This document shows, in pieces, positions 10,941-22,744 of a stretch of DNA of 64,000 bases. Location of the stretch: positions 10,827,488 to 10,891,487 of the forward strand of contig CM039464.1 of the NCBI GenBank assembly GCA_022414725.1. The letters run 5' to 3'. The notes beneath the pieces were generated by a model. It had not been told where the DNA came from. It worked only from the letters and a program-made list of their open reading frames with translations, and searched no databases. The translations under genes were made by a program, and so were the position numbers. Origin of the DNA: Microglena sp. YARC. Taxonomy: Eukaryota > Chlorophyta > Chlorophyceae > Chlamydomonadales > Chlamydomonadaceae. The stretch's first letter is position 1. Every line of letters begins with the position of its first letter.

Positions 10941-13908
10941 CTAATGCATTAGAGCACCATCCACCTGGTGCACCAACTTGCAAGATGATAGCGGTGGATC
11001 AGATTACATATCCCACGGCAATACCAACTGCTGGTTTCAGGTTCATTTTGTTACCAACATGATGCCCCTACCTTTTCAAAATGAACTCCTCCAGCCGAGT
11101 GTGCATATCCCTGAATGAGAAATAAGGCAGCAACAGTCAGCATCCTGATATCAGAGATATCATCAAGTTAGACAGTTTAATTAGGATGGGTCTTGTCTTC
11201 ACATAAGCTCTCTCCGCAAAGAATGCTTCACGCCTCTCCTCCCTCCACCCAGACCCTTGGAGTTACACACTGAAGCATATTGTATTTGCCAGCAGATGTA
11301 TGGATCAAGGCGGCTGAGATGTGTAGATCAGGCTATTCAATCACATGTACCAATGCAAAATATAGTTCCAAAAAGACGACTGCCGTTATGAAATGTTGTA
11401 AGATGCAATGAGCTGCATACGATATGTACTGGACACAGGGACCCTCCAATCTCGACCAGATGGTGCTCATATGATTTAGAACGGTCTCGATCACTATGAT
11501 ACTTACCCTGTTGTGCTCCTGGTCGTCAAAAAAGGCAACACAGTTAGTCTGCACGTTTGTGCAAGACAATATTCTCCTGAGCGTAATTTCCTGCGCCAGA
11601 GGTTTGGAACATCAGAAAATGTCAGATATTGTTAAAACAATGTTGTGAAGAGACTGTTGTTCCCCTCTTAAAGCACCGCATGTTGGGAAACAAAAGCAAT
11701 CAAATAGACATTTCAAACTCGAATTCAGGGAGATTGCGCCAACTACAGGTGTAGAGTACGCACCCATGCCTTATGTCTGGTTGCAGCTTAATTATTTGCC
11801 CAGAACCTAGTGAAATAACTGTTTCATACAAACTAATAGATTTATATAACTCGGAATTATTACTGATAATTATGCTTGCTTGCTGCAATATTGCCTTTCT
11901 AATTCTGAGGATTTGATGGAAGACCCCTCCTGGATGTTGTGGAGCGGGCTTGTCTTGGGCCAACAATGGCTTGTCGATGACAATGTTATGTAATGTTATA
12001 TGAGCACGTATGGTTCCCAAAAGGGAACCTCGTCTAAACAACTCTCGCCCGTGCCTCAGTAGGAATCTATATCCATGAGGACGAGGAAAAGGAGATGGTA
12101 CATGGATAGCATCGATAATCAGAACGATGTTGGCAACATACCTTGTCATTGTAGCCGTATTGGAATAGAGCGCTGTTAAAGAAGTCCTCAGTGAACGTTC
12201 CGGCATCAATTTTCGGAAGCACTTCTGTCAGCTTCTCCCTGTTACCATTGGCACTTGCGATCGCAATGCCACATCCCAGGTTCTGCAATATCAAGCATAG
12301 GACACATTGCTGGTAATGTGGTAAAACATTTACAAACCCGTCAAGATTGCACAAATTGGCTTATGATCACCATGCATATCAGCATATGGTGATATGGTCG
12401 ACAGAGCAGTGAGGAGGGAGGGAGGGCGAAAGAGAGTTCAAACAACGTTTGGAATTGAACACAAACAATGGGAATTCGGTTCACCTTGCACTCAGCAATG
12501 ACTTGCACAGCATCGTCAGCAGGGGCGTCCTCATTCTGATGGTCTCTGCCTTCTACGCCTTTGACCACACGCAAGGTCTCATCGAAGTCAAAGATACACA
12601 TGCATCCATATTGCACACAGTCTTGGCTACAACAGTTGAAAAATCGGACAGGTGTAAGTTAGTACATAATGGAATGCACGTGTATGTTTCATGCAGCTCA
12701 GTGAACTGCGTGTGGGCTGAGAAATGTTACGAGTCATCTGTGTCAAATGATCCGAGATCTCATTCAACCAATACGAGTACCAGTATCCAATCGAAGCACA
12801 TACGAGAGCCCTGACACCATGCATCACAATATCCTAGCTCAGTGGGGAGATTCAAGTAATCCACGGCAATGGGACTCCTCAGATAACAGAGGGGGGGGTG
12901 TTCGGGGGGGGGGGGGGGGGGGGGGGGTTATTCAATATTATAACAGGGTATAAAAATGTAACAATATAACAGGGGGTGTTCGGGGGGGGGGGGGGGGGCG
13001 TATTCGAAATCTGAAAATCGCTCTGAGTAGTTGGGCTCGGTTGACGCAGATTCTTCCGGGTCGGCCAGAGCAGTCAGGGCAGCCACAGCAGCAGGAGCGC
13101 AGTGGGTCCAAACTGAAGCACTCCTTCATTCCCCGTATATCACTACCTGCTGGAATCTTCCACTGGTGCATCATCCTCAAGCATACGTCGATTGCCTGGG
13201 CATGTTGTCAAGGAGTAAAAGGACAGCAGCACGCAGAGAGTCAGGCAGGTTCAGTATACTTCACTTCATGCAATCGTTCAAAAGCAGGCGAATGTTTACC
13301 CAATACAAGCCCATAACACAACATCCGATACTCCGTCCATCCTTTAAGAAACAAAGAATGGAAGAGATCTAAACAGATAGCAATTGAGCTGTTGATAAGA
13401 CGTTGTTTCGAACTGTTACGATAACGATTTGAATATTTTGCTCACCCCTGACCTGACTACCCGAGGCACCCTCTTAACGATGAGTCTATCAACTACGTGT
13501 TGATCAGATATTTTCAAATGGAAGTCAAAGAAATGACCAGAAATAGCTACTCGGTAACGCCGCATGCCTTGGGTGGAAAATTGAGGACGCATGCTTCCCT
13601 GGATCTCATTGATGAATGTGACACGAGCAGAAATACATCATTGCGATCGCTTTGCGTGGCAACATCAGTTATCAGATGGTGTTTTTCATCGGACTTCACC
13701 AAGTGACAAATATGCTGGTATAACCTGCTTTAAGTATTTTTCTGGCCAGTAGTTCTGTGGACGCTAACAAGCCTACCGTATGCAAGTTGATGAGACGATT
13801 GGATGGCGCACCTGACTTCATCCGCGAGTTTCCGTGCTCAGCTGACACGTGCATGCAAGCGTTGCCCAAGGCGAACACCATGGCCAACAGGAAGAAGAAG
13901 CGGCTCAT
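10941..13908 (-). CDS. Secreted HAD-superfamily hydrolase-like protein (partly resolved)
   Basis: Resolved exons, in reading order: 13777-13908 (signal-peptide exon, MSRFFFLLAMVFALGNACMH...), 12485-12626, 12142-12282, 11507-11590 and 11072-11110. All have AG/GT borders and compatible phases. A short last exon ending at TAG 10941 is tentative. The segment between 12627 and 13776 must supply at least one more exon, which I could not fix. HAD signature motifs are present: CIFDFDETLRV (motif I, DxDxT), GIAIASANG (motif II position) and VAFFDDQEHN (motif IV acidic pair). The family hydrolyses phosphoesters through a phospho-aspartate intermediate; the substrate is unknown. The N-terminus predicts entry to the secretory pathway. 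This could be an inactive relative, and the middle of the N-terminal region is unknown. Confidence 0.6.
12884..12995. repeat. G-tracts with duplicated AACAGGG(G)GTGTTCGGGG segment
   Basis: Two long G-runs (about 12904-12927 and 12981-12998), each preceded by GGGGGTGTTCGGGG, with an AT-rich spacer repeated between them. It lies in the unresolved intron region of the HAD-like gene. Homopolymer length is uncertain. Confidence 0.7.
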
Positions 13909-14123
13909 CTCAATAACACAAATCGCCAAGAATAAGAATGCACTGCTTGATCACCAAAACAAAATCCTGCAACCAGTTGAAGCACCAATTGGAATGCTTA
14001 AAGAGGTCTGGATTATGGTTGTCGTTGATAAACAACTGGCCTTGGTGAGGATGAAATATCAATCGCGCGAAGGGATTTTATCTCGACCAATCAAAAGTAT
14101 GCTGGAATATCTTATAGTAGTAT

Positions 14124-14132
14124 GCTTTTATA
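14124..14132 (-). promoter_or_regulatory. TATA box candidate for the HAD-like gene
   Basis: TATAAAAGC on the minus strand about 216 bases upstream of the ATG at 13908. A good TATA match in a sensible position, but not tested. Confidence 0.4.
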
Positions 14133-14271
14133 CCTATCAGGTGACGGCTGCGGCTGCTCACTTTTTTCGAATCAGGTGAGGGACCCTGTTTTGAATTGCT
14201 CGATCCAGAATTCGTACGATCACGATCGTTAACAAGAATTATCTGAAGCAGAAGGGACGTATTGCTGCGGG

Positions 14272-14668
14272 GGATGGAGGATGGAGGGGGGAGGATGGAG
14301 GATGGAGGGATGGAGGATGGAGGATGGAGGATGGAGGATGGAGGATGGAGGATGGAGGATGGAGGATGGAGGATGGAGGATGGAGGATGGAGGATGGAGG
14401 ATGGAGGATGGAGGATGGAGGATGGAGGATGGAGGATGGAGGATGGAGGATGGAGGATGGAGGATGGAGGATGGAGGATGGAGGATGGAGGATGGAGGAT
14501 GGAGGATGGAGGATGGAGGATGGAGGATGGAGGATGGAGGATGGAGGATGGAGGATGGAGGATGGAGGATGGAGGATGGAGGATGGAGGATGGAGGATGG
14601 AGGATGGAGGATGGAGGATGGAGGATGGAGGATGGAGGATGGAGGATGGAGGATGGATGGAGGATGGA
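14272..14668. repeat. 7-bp minisatellite (ATGGAGG)n, about 54 copies
   Basis: Nearly perfect heptamer array. Because 7 is not a multiple of 3 and the unit has no stop, it is open in all three plus frames and in one long minus frame. None of these frames is called as a gene. Confidence 0.97.
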
Positions 14669-14679
14669 GGGGGGAAGTT

Positions 14680-16340
14680 AGTCCGGGGGCAGCCAGAATC
14701 TAAAACCCAGACTCCGGGGGGCTTGTAGATTCCATTTATCCTCAGAGATGCCATCTGCTACAACCGCAACCGACCTGCACAAAAAATGATACCGGTATCT
14801 AAAATGAAATTCTAGATCCTTCATTCAAGAAAAGTCGGGAGATAGCGTATTCGCCTCCCGCCAGATGAGGTGGGCTTGTTTTGGGTCAATGTTGCCACTG
14901 CTGACCATCATGGCATGACATTTCCAAGCTCCAACAACGGCAACAGTTACAATGCCTGATTTTTCACCAGGCGATCAGAAGAAAAGGGGCAATGTTTTGG
15001 AGCCTACCAGCCTGATAATCTGGGTCCCAATCTTTTGTCCAATTGTCCCATTTCATGCTGTGAGGTGTGAGGTGTGTGTGTGTGTGGTGGTGGTGGTGGT
15101 GGTGGTGGTGGGGACAATGAGGAGTACACCATCAACTTATCATGCTGATCCCGTGCTGAACTACTAATCATCATTTGCTCGACGAATTGTTTACAATTTA
15201 CTGGAATTCGAAGCCGATTGAAATGTGACATTTTCATTGGGGCCGTCCCACCCAACTTGCCCAACCAATTTGTAAAATGCCATCAGAAAGAGAGGAGCAG
15301 GGGGAGGGGGAGTTGCCAAGAAGAATTAAGTGTCATTGCATTCTGTACCACTATTTGCCCCGGTATGTGTTGCCAGCAGCCGCAGCCGTGTTTCATGCGT
15401 ACCCTATGATTATAAGGGGGGACTTTGAATTATGGAAGACGATAATCATCCCATAGCTGGCTGATAAACCGTGTAAAAAAAGGTACCCTATTATGCCTTC
15501 CCACGTGGTAGGGCGTCTGTAAAATATGCCGTCATCGTCGAATCTCCTTGCGCACCATGATCTTGTGACCACATACCGAATGTGCCAAAAGCACACGAGC
15601 CTGCTCCTGCCAATTAATCATTCCTGTTAGGTTAGTATTGTTTTGTAAAAAAGGGGCCATGCGAATGTAAGTCTTCTAAACTGTCTCTCTCCTATCATAT
15701 GTCCCAACTGTTACCATATGCTATCCAGAGAACGGCATCCCCAATTGGTATGTAGAATTAAATTACTGTAGCACGAACTCAGGGCCCCCGTCGGTTTGGG
15801 GCTCAGTTCATCAGTGCTTGTTCTTTATAAGCCCTTCCTATACGGTTGGGCAAGTCCCTTAAGCCTACCCCTGAACTGTAGCATACACACATGCATACAT
15901 GGTATGTGCCTGCATGATGACACTGAGGGTATACAGCTTGTCAACCCAGCCAATGAGACCATGAGTCAATGGGTGAGATTTGCAGCCCTACTATACCCGA
16001 CTAGGGCAGGGACTTGTTGAGGGCACAGGACACCCTACACTTGTTATAGGCAAGGCACTTACAAGTTACAACTTCCATAACAACTAAGAACGTAGCAAGA
16101 GTCCTGATATGGGCTACTAGCCTTGTACAAAAAATGATGCAACCGAATTTGCTCGAAATGAAGTGTGAGCTCAACCTAAGGTACCGCAAAAAAGAAAATG
16201 CCTTAATGCTTTTTCCATGAAATATATATACATGCTTCTTCATGGGCCAAACACGGCCTCTTGATAATTCAGTCCTACAATTTTACACATACATATATGA
16301 AAATGTATTACAATACAATGCCATATGTATCAGAGGTGGA
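14680..16340. other. No gene recognised; one dispersed repeat
   Basis: Contains a (GTG)n tract at 15087-15111 and a dispersed element at about 15785-15890 (GTTGGGCAAGTCCCTTAAGC, CCTACCCCTGAACTGTAGCA). The rest is complex non-coding sequence, partly the 3' UTR of the LysM gene. Confidence 0.5.
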
Positions 16341-16341
16341 G

Positions 16342-18163
16342 CTATGCCAGCTCCTCAGGTGGGTACTCGTCCTCATCCTTGTAAAACTGCTGCCATGCCA
16401 GGACGAAGCCACATACCATGAGCACTGCATCGGAGACAAAGTTTGGGTTTGGAGTTGAGTTTGGGTGTGCGGGACATACGAATGGGCCATCGCAAGATGT
16501 TGGCCAACAATCTGCACAGGGCAGAGCTGCTTACCAAGCTTGCAAATAATTTGGAAAATGGACAACACTGCAGCACCTCTCATCAGTCCCCTGACCCAAA
16601 ATACAACAGATATTCCTTGTGGTTCGACATAACCTATTTTCTTCGTCATAACACTAAATGACAGGAAACTCTGTTCAGTAGCAATATATCTAGCAGCCTT
16701 CCACTTCAGTATCTCGTCAGAGGAGACATTTGAACACTCACATACTCCGAATCCTATCACAAACGGGTTCTTGGCAGCAGCAAAGAATTCAGCAGGCAGA
16801 ATGCCTGAGCCAATCAACATCTCCCGCTCACGAACAGTGAACTTGTTGGACGGAAGCTTGAGCAGAGCATTGGCTGCAAAACAACAAGGGGAAAGATTGA
16901 AGTAAGGGAAAAGCTGTTCGATTAAGTGATACCGTTGGACAAGGATCCTGAGCCGAGCATTTGCAGTCGTGGTTCAAGCTGCTGATACGGAGAAAGATCA
17001 CGCACTCAATCGAAGTATCCAATAACCCTGGCCATCACAAGCTGCAAGATACAAGCTGAATTGAAAGATGTTGCTCACCCACTGTCAAGATATCTGGCTT
17101 CCGTCATGCAATAAATTGTTGCCCCAAACCTGCCCTGAAGCTATCAGGTTCAACTGAAGGAGTACAGGTGACAGTCAACTGGTTTAAAAACACTCATTTA
17201 CACACCTCTGACAGCTTTCAAGTTGACTCCAGGGTTGAGTGCCTCCATCTCATCCATGGTGATTTTCCTCTTTGACATGATATCCTCAAGATTCTCTCCT
17301 GAACGAACGGGGTACACCCTGTAGCCTGGACCAATGCCAGACAAGATCTCTCGATCCCTAACAGACAAATTGCCAGAGGGTAGCAGAATTGTCTTACCCT
17401 CTGCACACTTGTCAGGGTTGAGATCAGGGTTGATTCCCATGAGCTCTTTGACAGTGATGTCTGCAGCGGGAATCAATTGTTTGCGCTAGTCAGATTCTGA
17501 AAATATTCTATACCCATCTCACAAATATCTAGATCTTGGGATGACCTGGGTCTTTTTTAAGTATAGGGAATATTGCTTGAAGCTTGATAAGGAACCAGAC
17601 TGAGACCAAGGATTCCCACTCCACAGACATTCTAATTTGTTTCCCTAGGAAGGGATGTAGTTATTCCCATTACAAAAACACTACTGGAGGTAAGCATGCA
17701 GCAAAGTTGGGGACATTGAAAGGTACATTTGTAAGTTGGGTTTCTAAATCCATCCCTTGAGATCAAGAGAATCTGAACGATCCACCTTCTGAAAGAGAGA
17801 CAGGTTCTGACAATTATAAGGCATCCTGGACTAGACGACGACACAATGGCTGTTAGTGGCCAGGCAGCTATGTTTGTCAGGGATAATTGGAAAAGCCATG
17901 GCAGTCCAGGCTTGTCACTTACTTCTCTTGTGAGCAATGGTCTCAACAGTGTCCCCCTTCCTCAGGGTGTATGGTCTCACATCCGTTCCGAATGCAGCAA
18001 CTGCTACCAAGGGGCGACGAGCCCTAGTACTGCTATCCCGAGCCTGAAATCGCACAAAGAAGTCGAGTCATTGAAAATATTCGCGTAGGTTTTTCAAAGA
18101 ACTGATCAACTCGCTGACTTCGCGTCTTACCGTGCGAACATTGCTAGATCTTGCCAATTGCAT
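16342..18163 (-). CDS. LysM-domain protein with C-terminal membrane helix, five exons, 207 aa
   Basis: Exons: 18131-18163, 17923-18043, 17206-17460, 16742-16873, 16342-16424. All have AG/GT borders, and the phases sum to 624 nt including TAG. The N-terminal ~30 residues (MQLARSSNVRTARDSSTRAR...) are basic, serine-rich and free of acid except one D, suggesting an organelle presequence. LysM 1 runs from PYTLRKGDTVETIAHKR through NPDKCAEGKTILLPSG; LysM 2 from YRVYPVRSGENLEDI to about ANALLKLPS. Each is followed by a related helix (LSVRDREIL, FTVREREML). The exon 4/5 junction creates a single membrane span (FVIGFGVLLMVCGFVLAW), then an acidic tail ending YPPEELA. LysM binds N-acetylglucosamine polymers. 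In green plastids such proteins could bind peptidoglycan-like material, or the domain may have another ligand; this is inference. Confidence 0.85.
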
Positions 18164-19130
18164 ATTGCCGTTCTAAGAAGGCGAACGGATAAGCTAAATG
18201 CTCGAAGAAGAAGGTTGTGCTAATATGAGACTCGGACCTGATTGGTCAGAGAGACGAGTCAGATCGACGAGACGCTCTGGTAGCGTTAACACTCAAGAGT
18301 CTAGATTCAACGTTTTTGAACGTCGATTCAGCTAGTCGTTGGAAGTGTACGAGGCAAATACAAGCGAGCAGACAGCTAGTGACGGGGTTGATAAATCGGT
18401 TGTTTTGGTGGTTGGTTGGTGACTGGTCAAGACTCGACTACTGGTCCGCCAAACCCTCCAGCTCTCCGAGCCAACAGCCTCGATAACACTCGTCCGAAAG
18501 CACTCGACAGTGCCAGGAGTCCTCTAATTGTTTACGCGGAAAGAAAGGGCTGCAGAGGTGGAATAATCGTTTGTCGTATAACGGGTGCCTGGACGACTTG
18601 TCACCCGAGTCGACAGTGGACGGTCCAAACCGGAGAATATTGGTATGGTAGCCCCTCCTCAATGCACGCGGACAACCAAGCTTTTTCTGCAAGTGCTTCT
18701 GATATAAGGTTAGTGCCTTGAGCACTTTATTCCTTTTCTCCATGCTTCTTGTTGTATGGCCCATGCCCCATGCCTCAAGCACCTCATGATGTCATTTTCT
18801 ATGCAACACCCTCCAAAATCTCCATGCTCCATGCTCCCCATGCTCCATGCACTATGCACCCCATATTCCCCATGCCCCATGTCCCCATTGTTCCTTGTTA
18901 CATGCTCCCCATGCTCCATGCAATCTGAGCCATGTGTAATTCCTTTCTGTACCTGGACAAAAAAGAAAGAACTGCTGTCACAGGCTCCCATGAAAAAACG
19001 GCCGGCAAGGAGCCCCATAAAAAATGCCTATAGGAATTGGGCCGCTTCCTTACGTTCTTTCTTGATCTTTATATTAAACTTAGCAATCCCTTTCCGGTGC
19101 CTTACCAGGGATAAGTGATTCACTCCAGAG
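18164..19130. other. Upstream region of the LysM gene; CATGCTCCC repeats
   Basis: 18164-18400 is the presumed promoter region, with no clear TATA box. 18735-18935 is a degenerate CATGCTCCCCATGCCCCATG repeat. No other gene is seen. Confidence 0.5.
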
Positions 19131-19235
19131 TTTTTCTTTTCCACTGCCAGCAGCAGCTTCCAGGCTGCTCCCCTACCTGCCTATTCAGCCAAACCTGATG
19201 TAACCAAGGGCTTGAAGCTGAGGCCTTGAAGCCCC

Positions 19236-19365
19236 CCGTCGGTTAAACGATTGTTTGGGTTTCAGTTCGTTAGTGTTTTTTCTTTTTATACCTTCCTATA
19301 CGGTTGGGCAAGTCCCTTAAGCTTATTTGGCCTACCCCTGGACTGTAACATACATACATACATAC
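19236..19365 (+). repeat. Dispersed SINE-like element (CCTACCCCTGGACTGTAAC family)
   Basis: Runs from CCCCGTCGGTTAAACGATTG through CAGTTCGTTAGTG, CCTTCCTATACGGTTGGGCA and CCTACCCCTGGACTGTAACA, and ends in ATAC repeats. Other copies: 15785-15890, 37720-37825 and 48120-48250 (plus), 33705-33835 (minus). Shorter pieces lie near 24470, 27430, 48030 and 53190. The constant right end with a short ATAC tail suggests a SINE. Confidence 0.6.
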
Positions 19366-19439
19366 ACTCAACACCGTGGTGCTCCAGGTAGCTTTTGGGG
19401 TGCTACCTGCAGTTTGTTTTGCTCCAAAGGCAACCCCAA

Positions 19440-19655
19440 AAGACTTTAACTTGGCATCCCCAAAACATTAAGGAACCCAATTAAGCCAAGCCAACGTAGC
19501 ATCCTCAAAACGCCCAGGAACCTGATTAAGCCAAGCCAATTTAGCATCCCCAAAACACCTAGGAACCTGATTAAGCCAAGCCAACGTAACAACCCCAAAA
19601 CACTAGGGAACCTGATTAAGCCAAGCCAACGTAGTATCTCCAAAGCACTAAGGTA
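19440..19655. repeat. ~45-bp tandem repeat, 4-5 copies
   Basis: The unit contains AACCTGATTAAGCCAAGCCA and ACGTAGCATCCCCAAAACAC. Its period of about 15 codons keeps one minus frame open, an artefact. Confidence 0.85.
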
Positions 19656-19745
19656 CATGCTTAAGCTGTTGTGCTATGTGTAGCACCTTCAGGAAAACCC
19701 TGCTGGACAGTTATGGGCTGGGAGTAAGTCGTTAATCACTTCTGG

Positions 19746-19949
19746 CACTGTTTTTCTTTTTAGCAATGCATAGCAGCTTCTAGGCAGCTCCATTTCTCTG
19801 TCCTTGAGCAAAACCTGAAGCTAGCTAGTGCGTGGGAAAGCTGTCATGACAGGCATTCCAATGCAGCTGAAAGCTTTGGGCTTTACCCAGTGGCTGGCAT
19901 ATGGATCTGGCTGAAAGCTGCCATGCGTAGCCCCAAAAAAGAAGCAGTG
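19746..19949 (+). mobile_element. MITE-like element, best full copy (204 bp)
   Basis: Starts CACTGTTTTTCTTTTTAGCA and ends in CATGCGTAGCCCC, AAAAAAGAAGCAGTG. The ends form an imperfect inverted repeat of about 45 bp. TTCTGG occurs on both flanks but not exactly adjacent, so the target duplication is unresolved. No coding sequence. Confidence 0.7.
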
Positions 19950-20269
19950 AGTTCTGGGGATCCCCAGGTTGGTGGATCAGAATCACCACGAGGCGATGCC
20001 TTGTGCGGATCATCTTGGCTCACGGGGCATTTATTATTTGTCTCCTCTGCTCTTACCTCCACACCACCACCACCACCACACCTCCACCACCACCAGGCAT
20101 GTAGACTAGGCATTGAAGGAGAGGGGGGGGGGGGGGGGGAGGCAATGTGTACTGGGTTAGGTTAGGCATGGCATGGCATAGGCATGGCATTGGCATGCAT
20201 TTACAAAGGTCAAACCGTTGATGTTTTGACTAACCAAATAAGTGACAGATAGCTTGTAGGGTCCTGCAT

Positions 20270-20475
20270 CGCTACTCCTGCAGGGTCTTGCGTCGCAGAC
20301 ACAATGAAGGGAGGTTCGGTTGCATCTCAGAGGGTCTGGGTGCGTCGCAGACGCAGATTTGGGGGGGTCCCTTGCGTCGCAGGCACATAAATTGAAACAG
20401 GTTGCGTCTCAAGAAGCAGATTTTGAAACAGGCTGCGTCTCGAGAAGCAGATTCGGAGGTCCCCCTCTGAACAGC
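20270..20475 (+). repeat. GCGTC-palindrome dispersed element, copy B
   Basis: Contains GCGTCGCAGACGCAGATTTG and an internal duplication of GCGTCTCAAGAAGCAGATTT (second unit GCGTCTCGAGAAGCAGATTC). Same family as 3405-3610 and 21275-21480. Confidence 0.7.
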
Positions 20476-20479
20476 CCTA

Positions 20480-22060
20480 GTTAAGGATGCATTTACATAT
20501 GTCAAAGCTTGCCATGGTGACTTTCCCCAGCTGCTGCGTACAGGAGGGTCCCCTTAACACCACGCCCCTCCAGATGTTATCATTTTTTTTAATGTCAAAC
20601 CTTGATGTTTTCTCCAACCAAAGAGGTTGCAGATATCTTGTGGGGTCCTCAATGATGTGGGGTCTTCAATGATGTGGGGTCCTCAAGGATATCTCCAACC
20701 AAATTGTGGATTGTGGGGTCCTCAAGGATATCTCCAACCAAAGCAGATATCTTGTGGGGTCCTCAATGATGTCCGTTTTTCCAAATCTCATTTGAATTCA
20801 ACTTGAGCTTCAAGCACTGGCCATTGTCCATGCTGCCTAGTACTTGGCAAGTGGGCCCCTTCCCTTCCCTTCCTCCCAAATTCTACGTAGGCAGTGGGCT
20901 ATGTTAGTACAGCAATGATTTCTTTAATCTGTGGCCCTCATTCATACTTGTCAAGTGGTCCCCTTCGGTAAGGGGTCCCACAGGGCCCTTGAGGGGGCCC
21001 ACTAGCTAGTATCTCTTATGTCTATGTCTATGGCGGATCTTGACAGCCTACGCAACTTGAGCTTATAGCACTGGCCATTTTCCATGCTGTCAAGCTCAGA
21101 TCTTGAGAGCCTGGGAAAATTGAGTTTTGTGGCACTGGCCATCGTCAATGACAGTTTGACAGCTCGGATCTTGACAGCCTAGACATCGTAATGGCATGTA
21201 TTATTTATCTACATGTAGTCTGCGCATATAAGAAGAGCTGTATTTGTATTGGGTTAGGTTTGGGACAGGTTTTTGCAAAGCGCTGCGTCTTGCTTTGCAG
21301 ACGCAACGTGAGGAGGGTTCGTTACATCTCTGGTCAGGGTGTGTCGCAGATGCAGATTTGGGGAGGGTCCGTTGTGTCGCAGGCACATATTTTGAAACAG
21401 GTTGCGTTTCAAGAAGAAGATTTTGAAACAGGCTACGTCCCTAGAAGCAGATATGGGGGTCCCCCTGAACAACCCTCGTTAAAGATGGATGATTACGTTG
21501 ATGTTTGGACCAACCAAAGTGGTTGCAGGTAGCTTGAAGGGTTCTCAATTGAGTTTTTTTTTAAATCTTGTTTGAATTCAAATGGATCTTGTAGCACTGG
21601 CCTTTGTCCAAGCTGCCAAGGTCCGATTGGTAGTGTGTATGCTGCCCATGTTTTCTGCGCCCGCAGACGGCGATCACCCTAAAGGCTGATAAACCATTTA
21701 ACAAAAACAAAACATAACTAGTCCCTGGCTCTCCTTGGCACTTGGCAGGAGCTTCAAGAATCAAGAAGCCAAGAGAACCCGGGCGTCAAGGACGGATATA
21801 TTCAGGCAAGGGGATAGGTCTTTCAATCTAGGTCTAGTGTAGGAAGTCCCACCCTTTGAGGGGATAATCCATCTTGTAAAAAACAAATTAGGGTCTCATC
21901 TGTCCATTGAAATATCGGACTATGAGACCCTAGGTGCGTCTCCTCTTTTTTAGGAGTGGCAACGCCATTCGAACTGAATCCTCGGTGTCGCTGGTTGTGT
22001 CGGTAGACCCACCTCCTGAGGTGAAATACCTTTCACAACTAAAAAAACGCTGTTGTTTTA
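20480..22060. other. No gene recognised apart from repeat copy C
   Basis: Short duplications (GGGGTCCTCAATGATGTGGG, CAAGGATATCTCCAACCAAA) at 20640-20770 and repeated ACTGGCCAT phrases at 20815-21165 (CACTGGCCATTGTCCATGCT and similar). No exon could be supported. Confidence 0.5.
21275..21480 (+). repeat. GCGTC-palindrome dispersed element, copy C
   Basis: Starts near GCGCTGCGTCTTGCTTTGCA and ends at GGTCCCCCTGAACAACCCTC. It shares order and spacing of motifs with copies A and B. Confidence 0.7.
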
Positions 22061-22069
22061 ATTATATGC

Positions 22070-22440
22070 CTTCAAGCTGCTCACCGGCTGCGGGCAGATT
22101 CAAAATGGGTATTATACACTGTACTCCACCAAACTTCTATTTGGTTTGTATTTATTACATTATCTATCAGGCCTTAGGCTACTCGCTGGCTGCGGGCAGC
22201 GTCAACATGGCTAGTATACACTGTAATTCATACCACTCCTGTTTGGTTTGATAACGTGATCTATCTGACATTAAGCTGCTCACCGGCTGCGGGAAGATTA
22301 CACAGGGGTAGTATATACTGTACTATTGAACAGCTATGGTTGGTTGGGTTTGATTACATTGTCTATCAGCCGCCAGGCTGCTCACCGGCTGCGGGAAGAT
22401 TGAACCTGGGTAGTATAAACTGTGTTTCACCACACTCCGT
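22070..22440. repeat. ~100-bp tandem repeat, four copies
   Basis: CTGCTCACCGGCTGCGGG or a variant begins at about 22077, 22179, 22275 and 22377. Each is followed by AGATT...GGGTAGTATA.ACTG and a GTTTG-rich part. The last unit is similar to 4620-4690. Confidence 0.8.
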
Positions 22441-22744
22441 TGCACATAATGTAATCACATGCATGATCATACGAGTATGATCAGACCCAAGGCAACGTTG
22501 TTCGTTTCTTACGAAGGTGGGTATTTAAGACAGAGTGGCGTAGACTGTTACACAGGAGAGCTAAGAGCTAATAGCATACTGTAATAGAAAACAAGGTGAG
22601 CGGAGAGACCCAAACCCCGCCGTCCGTGATGCACTACGGCATTACACAGTGGTGCAGCACGGCTGCACCATGGGGATTACAACAATGGGCATATCCCCCA
22701 CCCCCATCCAGTACCAGGAAGACACAGTGACACAGTTAATGATA

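Noticed and set aside
14262..14754. Four long frames in the ATGGAGG minisatellite
   Set aside because: They are open only because a 7-bp unit without stops reads through; pure low complexity.
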